Shown in pieces: positions 34,971 through 43,193 of a DNA stretch of 64,000 bases. The notes beneath the pieces were generated by a model. The model ran no database searches. It saw only the letters and a list, made by a program, of their open reading frames with translations, and was not told the DNA's origin. Every line of letters starts with the position of its first letter. Position 1 is the stretch's first letter. The DNA is from Thioclava arctica (GTDB lineage: Bacteria; Pseudomonadota; Alphaproteobacteria; Rhodobacterales; Rhodobacteraceae): assembly GCF_040892615.1 (NCBI RefSeq), contig NZ_JBFRYC010000011.1:1-64000 (forward strand), in the 5' to 3' direction. The translations under genes and the position numbers were made by a program.

Positions 34971-35936
34971 ATGGCCATCACGCAAGAGTTCAGCGGCAGG
35001 GCACGCGCAAACCCGGCGGCGCGCGCAGACCGGATTTTCTTTGCCCTGACACTGGGCGCGGCGCTGATCGTGTTGGCGGTCTTGCTGGGGGTGTTTGTCT
35101 CGCTGAGCTGGGGCGCTTGGCCCGCCTTTCAGGAATTCGGGCTGCGGTTTCTGATTACCGAAAAATGGAACCCCGTGACCGACAAATTCGGCGCGCTCGC
35201 ACCGCTTTACGGCACGGTTGTCACCTCGGTGATCGCGATGGTGATTGCGGTGCCCGTTGGGCTGGGGATCGCGATTTTCTTGACCGAGACCTGCCCGCGC
35301 GTGCTGCGCCGCCCCTTGGGCATCGCGATTGAGCTGCTCGCGGGGATTCCCTCGATCATCTACGGGATCTGGGGGATGTTCGTCTTTGCGCCGTTCATGC
35401 AATCGGTGGTGCAGCCCGCCTTGATCGACACGCTGGGGCATGTGCCCGGTATCGGTATGCTGTTTTCGGGCGCGCCCTACGGGATCGGGATGCTGACGGC
35501 GGGGCTGATCTTGGCAATGATGGTGCTGCCCTTCATTGCCTCGCTGGCGCGCGACATCTTTCTGACGGTGCCCGATATGCTGCGCGAAAGCGCCTATGGG
35601 CTGGGCATGACCCGCTGGGAGGTCAACCGCCATATCGTCATCCCGCATGTGCGTACGGCGCTTGTGGGGGGCGTGATGCTGGCGCTGGGGCGGGCCTTGG
35701 GCGAGACGATGGCGGTGACCTTTGTGATTGGCAACGCGCATCGCATTTCGGGCTCGATCCTTGCGCCGGGGACGACGATCTCCGCCGCCATCGCCAATGA
35801 GTTCACCGAGGCCACGACGCCGCTTTATACCGCTTCGCTGATCGCGCTGGGGCTGGTGTTGTTCATCCTCACCTTCATCGTTCTGGCCTGCGCGCAATGG
35901 ATGTTGCGACGGATGAAACGCAAAGCGGGGGTGTGA
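34971..35936 (+). CDS. pstC: Phosphate ABC transporter permease PstC
   Basis: 321 residues from ATG 34971 (GGAG upstream). About six membrane helices; TSVIAMVIAVPVGLGIAIFLTE and the coupling loop LRESAYGLGMTRWEVNRHIVIPHVRTALVGG with LGRALGETMAVTFVIGN are characteristic of PstC. With PstA it forms the membrane channel. Confidence 0.94.
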   Translation: MAITQEFSGRARANPAARADRIFFALTLGAALIVLAVLLGVFVSLSWGAWPAFQEFGLRFLITEKWNPVTDKFGALAPLYGTVVTSVIAMVIAVPVGLGIAIFLTETCPRVLRRPLGIAIELLAGIPSIIYGIWGMFVFAPFMQSVVQPALIDTLGHVPGIGMLFSGAPYGIGMLTAGLILAMMVLPFIASLARDIFLTVPDMLRESAYGLGMTRWEVNRHIVIPHVRTALVGGVMLALGRALGETMAVTFVIGNAHRISGSILAPGTTISAAIANEFTEATTPLYTASLIALGLVLFILTFIVLACAQWMLRRMKRKAGV

Positions 35937-35937
35937 G

Positions 35938-36780
35938 ATGTCTGTTCGAATGACCCGGCGCAAACTGACCAATGCGCTGATGATGAGCCTGAGCACCGCC
36001 GCCGCCGGGCTGGGTCTGCTGGTGCTGGCGCTGATCTTGTTTCATCTGGTGGTGAAGGGGGCGGGCGCGCTGAATTTGGCGGTGTTCACCCAAGACACCC
36101 CCGCGCCCAATGCGGTGGGGGGGCTGCGCAACGCGATTGTCGGTTCGTTGATCATGAGCGCGATGGCCGTGCTCATCGGCACCCCGATTGGCATTCTCGC
36201 GGGCACCTATATGGCCGAATACGGGCGGTTTTCGCGCCTCTCCACGGTGATCCGCTTTGTGAATGACATCTTGCTCTCGGCCCCCTCGATCATCGTCGGG
36301 CTGTTTGTCTATCAGGTGCTGGTGGCCACGCTGGGCCATTTCTCGGCGCTGGCGGGGGCGGTGGCGTTGGCGATCCTGGTGATCCCGACCGTCGTGCGCA
36401 CGACCGAGGATATGCTGCGCCTTGTGCCCGATCAACTGCGCGAGGCGGGGCTGGCAATGGGTGCCCCGCGCTGGATCGTGATCCGCCAGATCGCCTATAA
36501 AGCGGCGCGTGCGGGTATGGTGACAGGGGTGCTACTGGCGATTGCGCGGATCTCGGGCGAGACTGCGCCGCTACTGTTCACGGCGCTCAGCAACAACTTC
36601 TTTAGCCTCAATCTGAGCGCGCCGATGGCCTCGCTGCCGATCACCATCTTTCAGTTCGCGCTGAGCCCCTATGACAACTGGCAGGCGCTGGCTTGGGCCG
36701 GGGCGCTGCTGATTACGGTGGCGGTGCTGGCGCTGTCGATCCTTGCCCGCCTTGTTACCTCGCAAAAGGACAAATCCTGA
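35938..36780 (+). CDS. pstA: Phosphate ABC transporter permease PstA
   Basis: 280 residues. GGLRNAIVGSLIMSAMAVLIGTPIGILAGTYMAEY and the coupling loop LREAGLAMGAPRWIVIRQIAYKAARAGMVTGVLLAIARISGETAPLLFTA are the PstA hallmarks. Begins 1 base after the pstC stop and shares its stop base with the pstB start (TGATG). Confidence 0.95.
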   Translation: MSVRMTRRKLTNALMMSLSTAAAGLGLLVLALILFHLVVKGAGALNLAVFTQDTPAPNAVGGLRNAIVGSLIMSAMAVLIGTPIGILAGTYMAEYGRFSRLSTVIRFVNDILLSAPSIIVGLFVYQVLVATLGHFSALAGAVALAILVIPTVVRTTEDMLRLVPDQLREAGLAMGAPRWIVIRQIAYKAARAGMVTGVLLAIARISGETAPLLFTALSNNFFSLNLSAPMASLPITIFQFALSPYDNWQALAWAGALLITVAVLALSILARLVTSQKDKS

Positions 36781-37589
36781 TGGATACGTTGACCCGAGAC
36801 CGCAATCCGCTGACGTTTCAAGGCATCGATCCGGCGCCGAAATCGCGCATCTCGATCCGCAATCTGGAGTTTTTCTACGGCGCGACCCGCGCGCTCAAAG
36901 GGATTGATCTGGAACTGCCCGAAAATCAGGTTACGGCCTTTATCGGGCCCTCGGGTTGCGGGAAATCCACGCTATTGCGGGTGCTCAACCGGATGTATGA
37001 TCTGTATCCCGGACAGCGTGCCACGGGCGAGGTTTTGCTGGATGGCGAGAACATTCTGGCCAAGGGCACCGATCTGAACCGGCTGCGCGCCAAGGTCGGG
37101 ATGGTGTTTCAAAAACCCACACCCTTCCCGATGACGATCCATGAGAACATCGCGTTCGGGCTGCGCCTGATGGGGGTCGCGAAAACCGAAATGGAGGGGC
37201 GGATCGAGGCCGCCTTGCGCGGCGCGGCGCTGTGGGAAGAAGTCAAGGACAAGCTGGGCAGTTCGGGGCAGTCGCTTTCGGGCGGGCAGCAGCAACGGCT
37301 GTGCATCGCGCGCACCATTGCCGTCGAGCCCGAGGTGATCTTGCTCGATGAACCTGCCTCGGCGCTGGACCCAATCTCGACGGGCAAGATCGAAGAGACG
37401 ATCCATCAGCTCAAGGCGCGTTTCACCATCGCCATCGTTACCCATAACATGCAGCAGGCCAGCCGGGTCAGCGACCGCACGGCATTCATGTATCTGGGCG
37501 ACCTGATTGAGGCGGGCGAAACCGCACAAATCTTTACCCGGCCCCAGCATGAGCGCACCTCGGATTATATCACCGGGCGCTTTGGCTGA
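36780..37589 (+). CDS. pstB: Phosphate ABC transporter ATP-binding protein
   Basis: 269 residues: NLEFFYGATRALKGIDLE, Walker A GPSGCGKST, VGMVFQKPTPFPM with the PstB-specific Pro pair, signature LSGGQQQR, Walker B LLDEPASALDP, and the C-terminal YLGDLIEAGET..HERTSDYITGRFG typical of PstB. Completes pstSCAB; no phoU or phoB gene follows. Confidence 0.96.
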   Translation: MDTLTRDRNPLTFQGIDPAPKSRISIRNLEFFYGATRALKGIDLELPENQVTAFIGPSGCGKSTLLRVLNRMYDLYPGQRATGEVLLDGENILAKGTDLNRLRAKVGMVFQKPTPFPMTIHENIAFGLRLMGVAKTEMEGRIEAALRGAALWEEVKDKLGSSGQSLSGGQQQRLCIARTIAVEPEVILLDEPASALDPISTGKIEETIHQLKARFTIAIVTHNMQQASRVSDRTAFMYLGDLIEAGETAQIFTRPQHERTSDYITGRFG

Positions 37590-37669
37590 CGGCTTGCGCC
37601 GCAACATTTCTCAACGGATGGTGAGAGACAGAGACGTTTTACCACCTTGAGTTTTCGGGGCCGATCCAG

Positions 37670-37687
37670 ATTATGCCGCGACATAAT
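37670..37687. promoter_or_regulatory. Palindrome upstream of hupE (candidate metal-responsive operator)
   Basis: ATTATG-N6-CATAAT is a perfect inverted repeat 20 bp before the hupE ATG, in a position to cover the promoter or ribosome site. Its AT-rich half-sites resemble Fur-superfamily operators more than other classes; a nickel, zinc or cobalt regulator is possible. Confidence 0.5.
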
Positions 37688-37706
37688 CACAACCGAAAGA
37701 TCGCCC

Positions 37707-38354
37707 ATGTCGCATCGCCGCCTTGCTGCTCTCACGGCCCTGATCGTGCTGTTTATCCCGCAAATCGCCGCGGCCCATATCACCAGCACCGGCTCGGGCG
37801 GGTTTACCGCAGGCTTTGAGCATCCGCTAAGCGGCTATGACCATTTTCTCGCGATGTTCGCGGTGGGTCTTTGGGGTGCGCAGATGGGTGGACGGCGTGT
37901 CTGGTCGCTGCCCGTCACGTTCCCGATGATCATGGTGATCGGGGGCATCGTTGGCATTTTGGGCCTGCCCGTTCCCGGCATCGAAATTGGCATCGCGCTG
38001 TCGATTGTCGTTCTGGGCTTGGCGATTGCCGCCGCGTGGACGCCTGCGGAATGGGTGTCGCTGGCGATTATTGCGGTGTTTGGGTTCTATCACGGCTATG
38101 CCCATGGCGCAGAGCTTCCGATGGCCGCCGACCCGGCCGATTACGCGATCGGTTTCGTGCTGGCGACGGGGTGCATCCACGTGATCGGCGTGGGGGTTGG
38201 ACTTGCGCTTAACCCGGTCTGGAAAGGGCGGCTGTCGCAGCTTTTGGGGGCATTCATCGCCTTTGTAGGCTGTGGCTTCCTCGTGCTGGCCTTTGGCTAT
38301 ATGAAGGGGCAATTGGGCTTTCTCGATGGGGGGCTGAGCCTCTTTGGTAGCTGA
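37707..38354 (+). CDS. HupE/UreJ family metal transporter
   Basis: 215 residues, signal peptide followed by about six membrane helices. The family motifs HPLSGYDHFLAMFAVGLWG and FGFYHGYAHGAELP, with their conserved His and Asp metal ligands, are present. HupE/UreJ proteins move nickel or cobalt for hydrogenase, urease or B12. Start chosen at ATG 37707; the upstream frame lacks a ribosome site. Confidence 0.88.
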   Translation: MSHRRLAALTALIVLFIPQIAAAHITSTGSGGFTAGFEHPLSGYDHFLAMFAVGLWGAQMGGRRVWSLPVTFPMIMVIGGIVGILGLPVPGIEIGIALSIVVLGLAIAAAWTPAEWVSLAIIAVFGFYHGYAHGAELPMAADPADYAIGFVLATGCIHVIGVGVGLALNPVWKGRLSQLLGAFIAFVGCGFLVLAFGYMKGQLGFLDGGLSLFGS

Positions 38355-39147
38355 TAGAACATTGTCCTTCGCAGGTCGGATTTCGTGGTTGCGCCATCTG
38401 TGGGTGCTGGCCGGGTTGGGCACGCTGATCGCGCTGGCACTGCTGCCAGTGGCGCAGCGCGGCGAGGTTGGCGCATGGCTGATCCGCGACGCGCTGGCCG
38501 TCGAGCGGCTGTTTCCCCTGTTCGGCTTTGGCATCGCGCTGGCACTGGTGCCCAAGCGCTCTGCCCAGATCGCCTGCGTGCTTTGGGGGATCGGGCTGGC
38601 GACAGGGTTTGCGTTGCGCATCGAGATGATGGCCGCGCTGCAACAGATCCCCGGTGCGATCACCCATCACTTTCTAACCATGCCGATTTCCGCCATCGCA
38701 ATCGGGGCGACCTTGGCATTGGGGCGGACGCCGCGCCCGGTGTTGATCCTGCCCGCCGCGCTGATTTTGGGCGCGATGTATGCGCTGGCCACGAAATTGT
38801 CCGACCCCAGCTATGGCGGCAAGCCTTGGGTCAGCCTCGCGGGGGTGGCGCTTGGCGTCTGGCTGATCGGGGCGGTCGCGCTGAGCCTGCGCTCATGGCG
38901 CGCGGAGTGGTTTGAGATCGCGGGTCGCATCATTGGCAGCTGGCTTGTGGCGATCGGGGTTCTCTATGGCGGCGTGGCGTTGATGGGCAACAAGCTCAAA
39001 CCCAAGAACGTCCCGCCACAAAACGCCGCCTCGGAAAACGCCCCTGCCGCGCAATCTGCCGTGCCCGAAGCCGATGCCTTCCCCTCTTTCGGGGCCCCGC
39101 CCCCTGCCGCCCCGCCGGGCGAGAAAAAGCCAGAGTTCCAACCATGA
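38344..39147 (+). CDS. Hypothetical membrane protein in the hupE cluster
   Basis: Up to 267 residues with about six membrane helices and a Pro/Ala-rich cytoplasmic or periplasmic tail (last 50 residues). I do not recognise the family. There is no ATG near the start: TTG at 38344 (inside the hupE end), TTG at 38362 or TTG at 38389 are the options, so the start is uncertain. The stop overlaps the next start (ATGA), showing it belongs to the hupE operon. Confidence 0.7.
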   Translation: MVADRTLSFAGRISWLRHLWVLAGLGTLIALALLPVAQRGEVGAWLIRDALAVERLFPLFGFGIALALVPKRSAQIACVLWGIGLATGFALRIEMMAALQQIPGAITHHFLTMPISAIAIGATLALGRTPRPVLILPAALILGAMYALATKLSDPSYGGKPWVSLAGVALGVWLIGAVALSLRSWRAEWFEIAGRIIGSWLVAIGVLYGGVALMGNKLKPKNVPPQNAASENAPAAQSAVPEADAFPSFGAPPPAAPPGEKKPEFQP

Positions 39148-39728
39148 TCCGCCCCCTCGCACTGGCCCTGCTTTGCACCGTGATCCCGCTGGCCGCGACC
39201 GCCCATCCCGAGGATGAGTTGCTGGTGCGTCTGCTGGTGGGCATGGACAAGGGAAAGATCACCCATATCGGCGAAAGCTGGACCTTCGACCCCTCGGTCT
39301 CGGATTGGTTGCTGCAGACCTATGACGCGAATGGCGATGGCAAATTTGACGGCGATGAGTTGAACGCGGTGCATGAGGCGACCAAGCAAAACACCGAAGG
39401 GTCATATTACTACACCCGGATCTGGAAGGGCGAGACGCAACTGCCCGATCCCCAGATTTACGGCTTTCAGGCGACGGTGAAGGATGGCGTGGTGACGCTG
39501 GCCTTCGCGCTTGGCTTGGCCACGCCCGAAGACCCCAACGCCCTGCGCATCGAGATGTATGACCCCGAGAACCTGACCGGGCTGGTGCCGGTAAAATCCG
39601 ACCCGGTGGTCATTCGCGGGCTGGCTGAGAGACAAACCTGCGTACCCAACATCGCGATAAACAAGCCCGACGTGCATGGCGGCCCAGACGATATTCCGAT
39701 TGCCTTGACGCTGGCCTGTAGCGAGTAG
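39144..39728 (+). CDS. DUF1007-like secreted protein
   Basis: 194 residues with signal peptide (MIRPLALALLCTVIPLAATA) and a mature N-terminus starting AHPEDELLVRLLVGMDKGKI. An EF-hand-like DANGDGKFDGDEL lies near residue 65. It resembles DUF1007 proteins, which are repeatedly found beside nickel/cobalt transporters; metal binding or delivery is plausible. Last gene of the cluster. Confidence 0.7.
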   Translation: MIRPLALALLCTVIPLAATAHPEDELLVRLLVGMDKGKITHIGESWTFDPSVSDWLLQTYDANGDGKFDGDELNAVHEATKQNTEGSYYYTRIWKGETQLPDPQIYGFQATVKDGVVTLAFALGLATPEDPNALRIEMYDPENLTGLVPVKSDPVVIRGLAERQTCVPNIAINKPDVHGGPDDIPIALTLACSE

Positions 39729-39776
39729 CATGGGTGCCCCCCCCGGCGGCGAATGGCGACAATCAACGGTCAGGCA

Positions 39777-39840
39777 GGGGGCGCTGCCCCCCAGCGCGTT
39801 CCGCGCCTCCCCCCGGGATATTTTTATCAAGAGGAAGAGG
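39777..39840. terminator. Terminator hairpin with Rhodobacterales intergenic repeat
   Basis: GGGGGC (39777-39782) pairs with GCCCCC (39786-39791) between convergent genes. It is followed by CCCCCCGGGATATTTTTATC (about 39809-39828), a string I recall as a dispersed motif in Rhodobacterales; it overlaps the stop codon of the CoA transferase gene. Confidence 0.5.
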
Positions 39841-40948
39841 GCAGCTTCGGTGCCGGGCGCGGATCGGCCAGTGGCGTGTCAGACAGCACGATCGGGGTGC
39901 GAATGCCTGCGATGCCATTGGCCTCGATACGCATCTGGCGCGCTTGCACTTGCGGGTTGGCAAAGACTTGATCGAGCGTATTGATCGGGCCTGCGGGCAC
40001 GGTCGCGGTCTCAAGCGCGGCGAGCAGATTATCGCGCGGCCATGTCGCAAGCTCGGGCAGCAGGATGGCGCGCAGGGCGGCGCGATTGGCGACGCGGGCC
40101 TCGTTTGTGGCGAAGTCCGGCTGGTTTGCCAGATCGAGACCGAGCACCGCGCAAAGCCTCGCGAACTGCCCGTCATTGCCGACCGCCAAGATCAAGTCGC
40201 CATCGGCGGCGCTAATCACCTCGTAAGGCGCGATATTGGGATGGGCGTTGCCTAGACGGTGCGGCGCGCTGCCCGTGGCGAGGAAATTCATGCCCTGATT
40301 GGCCAGTACACCGACCGCACAGTCGAGCAGCGCCATATCGACCAACTGCCCCCGCCCGGTGCGGATGCGCGCGGCCAGTGCCGCCTGAATGCCGATCACC
40401 GCGTAAAGCCCGGTGAAGATGTCAGCGAAAGCCACGCCGACCTTTTGTGGCTCACCTTGCGGATCGCCGGTGAGGTCCATCCAGCCCGCCATGCCTTGGA
40501 TCAAAAAGTCATAGCCCGCGCGGCTGGCATAGGGCCCGTCCTGGCCAAAACCGGTGATCGAGCAATAGACAAGGCGCGGGTTGAGTGCACTGAGGCTATC
40601 GTAATCAAGGCCGTATTTCTTGAGGCCGCCAAGCTTGAAATTCTCGATCACGACATCAGCGTCAGCCACCAGATCACGCACGATTTTCTGGCCCTCTGGC
40701 GTACGAAAATCGGCGATGACGGAGTGCTTGCCGCGATTGGTGGCGTGGAAATAGGCGGCCGAGCGACCCTCGGGGCCGTCGCCCTCGCGCGCGATGAAGG
40801 GCGGGCCCCAGCGGCGGGTATCATCACCCTCGGGGGCCTCGACCTTGATCACCTCGGCGCCGAGATCGGCGAGCACTTGCCCGGCCCAAGGACCGGCCAG
40901 AATGCGCGCCAATTCGACGACTTTCACACCCTCAAGCGGTGCGCTCAT
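39827..40948 (-). CDS. CaiB/BaiF family CoA transferase (probable glutarate CoA transferase)
   Basis: 373 residues of class III CoA transferase: VVELARILAGPWAGQVLADLGAEVIKVEAP, the catalytic Asp in SITGFGQDGPYASRAGYDF context and GMAGWMDLTGDP. Overlaps the glutaryl-CoA dehydrogenase gene by 4 bp (ATGA). In human the pair SUGCT-GCDH makes and oxidises glutaryl-CoA, so a succinyl-CoA:glutarate transferase in lysine/glutarate breakdown is likely here. Confidence 0.85.
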   Translation of the reverse strand: MSAPLEGVKVVELARILAGPWAGQVLADLGAEVIKVEAPEGDDTRRWGPPFIAREGDGPEGRSAAYFHATNRGKHSVIADFRTPEGQKIVRDLVADADVVIENFKLGGLKKYGLDYDSLSALNPRLVYCSITGFGQDGPYASRAGYDFLIQGMAGWMDLTGDPQGEPQKVGVAFADIFTGLYAVIGIQAALAARIRTGRGQLVDMALLDCAVGVLANQGMNFLATGSAPHRLGNAHPNIAPYEVISAADGDLILAVGNDGQFARLCAVLGLDLANQPDFATNEARVANRAALRAILLPELATWPRDNLLAALETATVPAGPINTLDQVFANPQVQARQMRIEANGIAGIRTPIVLSDTPLADPRPAPKLPSSS

Positions 40949-42165
40949 GCGAAGGCCTGCAAGCCCGTCTGCGCACGCCCCAAGATCAGCGCATGCACGT
41001 CATGGGTGCCCTCATAGGTGTTGACCGTTTCAAGGTTCACCATGTGGCGGATCACCTGAAACTCGCCCGAAATCCCGTTGCCGCCATGCATGTCGCGCGA
41101 CAGCCGCGCCACGTCCAGCGCCTTGCCGCAATTGTTGCGCTTGATCAGCGAGATCATCTCGGGGGCGGCATTGGCCTGATCCATAAGGCGGCCGGTTTGC
41201 AGCGCGGCTTGCAGACCCAAGGTGATCTCGGTCTGCATATCGGCGAGCTTCTTCTGGAACAGTTGAGTTTGCGCCAGTGGGCGGTTGAACTGTTTACGCT
41301 CTAGGCCGTAATTGCGCGCCGCGTGCCAGCAGAACTCTGCCGCGCCCATCACGCCCCAAGCGATGCCGTAGCGCGCGCGGTTCAGGCAGCCAAACGGCCC
41401 CTTGAGGCCCTGCACATGGGGCAGCAAAGCGTCTTCGCCGACCTCGACGCCCTGCATCACGATCTCGCCGGTGATGCTTGCACGCAAGGACAGTTTGTTG
41501 CCAATTTTCGGCGCGGACAGGCCCTTCATGCCTTTTTCCAGAATGAAGCCGCGGATCTTGCCGCCATGGGCCTCGGATTTCGCCCAGATCACGAACACAT
41601 CGGCGATCGGGGCATTGCTGATCCACATCTTGTTGCCGGTGATGCGATAGCCGGTGGCGGTTTTTTCCGCCCGCGTGACCATGCCGCCGGGATCGGACCC
41701 GGCATCGGGTTCGGTCAGCCCAAAGCAGCCTATATATTCGCCGCTGGAAAGCTTGGGCAGGTATTTGCGGCGCTGTTCCTCGCTGCCATAGGCGTAGATC
41801 GGATACATCACGAGGCTGGATTGCACCGACATCATCGAGCGATAGCCGCTATCGACGCGCTCGACCTCGCGCGCGATCAGCCCGTAGGAGACATAGCCCG
41901 CGCCAAACCCGCCATATTCCTCGGGGATGGTCGCGCCCAACAGGCCCATCGCGCCCATTTCAGTGAAGATCGCGGGGTCGGTCTGCTCGCGCTCATAGGC
42001 CTCGATGACGCGCGGTTGCAATTTGTCCTGAGCATAGGCGCGCGCGGCGTCGCGCAGCATCCGCTCATCCTCCGTCAGTTGATCGTCAAGGCGCAGCGGG
42101 TCGTCCCAGCTGAATTGCCCCAGATCGGGGGCGTCTTTGGCTTTGATTACGGGTCTGTCGGTCAT
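40945..42165 (-). CDS. gcdH: Glutaryl-CoA dehydrogenase
   Basis: 406 residues of the acyl-CoA dehydrogenase superfamily. LTEPDAGSDPGGMVTRAEK and the C-terminal YEGTHDVHALILGRAQTG with the catalytic Glu identify the GCDH branch, which oxidises and decarboxylates glutaryl-CoA to crotonyl-CoA. Start at ATG 42163-42165 after GAGGA; the longer frame has no ribosome site. First gene of the operon with the CoA transferase, divergent from a LysR regulator. Confidence 0.93.
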   Translation of the reverse strand: MTDRPVIKAKDAPDLGQFSWDDPLRLDDQLTEDERMLRDAARAYAQDKLQPRVIEAYEREQTDPAIFTEMGAMGLLGATIPEEYGGFGAGYVSYGLIAREVERVDSGYRSMMSVQSSLVMYPIYAYGSEEQRRKYLPKLSSGEYIGCFGLTEPDAGSDPGGMVTRAEKTATGYRITGNKMWISNAPIADVFVIWAKSEAHGGKIRGFILEKGMKGLSAPKIGNKLSLRASITGEIVMQGVEVGEDALLPHVQGLKGPFGCLNRARYGIAWGVMGAAEFCWHAARNYGLERKQFNRPLAQTQLFQKKLADMQTEITLGLQAALQTGRLMDQANAAPEMISLIKRNNCGKALDVARLSRDMHGGNGISGEFQVIRHMVNLETVNTYEGTHDVHALILGRAQTGLQAFA

Positions 42166-42299
42166 GCTATCCTCGCGGCCTGTCTGTCTTGGGTTGGGCG
42201 CAATCTTAGGCATGTAGCGCGCACAGGCAAACGATTTTAATTTTGAAGATGATGAGTTATTCGCATAAAGTTACCCCTTGCCCGATGAAGGGAGTCGCG

Positions 42300-43193
42300 A
42301 TGCGCAAAGCCTATATTCCGACCGTGAGCGAGTTGCAGGCCTTCACCGCTTGCGCGCGTCATGGCACGACGACCCGCGCCGCCCAAGAGCTGAACCTGAC
42401 GCAAAGCGCGATTTCGCGTTCGCTGGGATCATTGGAGGAACGACTGGGCGTAGCGCTGTTCAACCGGGTGCGCAAACGTCTGGTCCTTTCGCCCGCAGGA
42501 CAAGCGTTTCTGGAGCGCGCCGAGGGAGTTTTGGCGAGCCTTGACAGCGCCGCGATGGGGGTGATGGCCTTTGGCGGGGCGGATGCGATTTTGCGCATCG
42601 CGGTGCTGCCCTCGTTCGCGCGCAGTTGGCTGATTGCACGACTGGCCCGGTTTGAGCGCATCGCGCCGCAGATCAGCCTGGATGTCACCGCCCGGCTGCA
42701 TCCGGTGGATTTTCAAAGCGACCCGTTCGATCTGGCGATTATGCGCACACAGCATGAAGGGCCGGGAACGCGTGTGGTGGAACTGCTGCGTGAGACGCTG
42801 GTGGCGGTCTGTGCGCCGGGGCGGCTGGAGGGCGGCGCGCGCCTGGACGATGCCGCGCTGCTGAGCCATCCGCTGTTGCAGCAATCGACGCGCCCGACGC
42901 TCTGGCTTGATTGGTTTCGCGACAGCGGTAGCGACCCGCGCCACATCCTGCGCGGCGCGCGGTTTGACCATTTCGACATGATTATGGATGCGGCGGGGGC
43001 CGGAATGGGGATTGGCCTTGTGCCCGAGATCATCGCCACCCCGGCGCTGGAGCAGGGGCGGCTGGTTCTGGCCTCAAGCCGACGGTTCGAGACGGGCGAG
43101 ACCTATTCGCTGATCCTGCCCGAGCGCACGATGGGCAGCGCTCCGGTAGCGGCGTTCCAAGACTGGCTGATCGCCGAACTGGGCGCGCGTTAA
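42300..43193 (+). CDS. LysR-family regulator divergent from gcdH
   Basis: 297 residues. N-terminal HTH ELQAFTACARHGTTTRAAQELNLTQSAISRSLGSLEERLGVALFNR, then a PBP-like effector domain ending in RTMGSAPVAAFQDWLIAEL. Start at ATG 42300 with AAGGGA upstream. Divergent orientation with a 134-bp shared region suggests it controls gcdH and the CoA transferase in response to glutarate or glutaryl-CoA. A small palindrome TTAT-TCGC-ATAA (42257-42268) lies in that region. Confidence 0.9.
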   Translation: MRKAYIPTVSELQAFTACARHGTTTRAAQELNLTQSAISRSLGSLEERLGVALFNRVRKRLVLSPAGQAFLERAEGVLASLDSAAMGVMAFGGADAILRIAVLPSFARSWLIARLARFERIAPQISLDVTARLHPVDFQSDPFDLAIMRTQHEGPGTRVVELLRETLVAVCAPGRLEGGARLDDAALLSHPLLQQSTRPTLWLDWFRDSGSDPRHILRGARFDHFDMIMDAAGAGMGIGLVPEIIATPALEQGRLVLASSRRFETGETYSLILPERTMGSAPVAAFQDWLIAELGAR

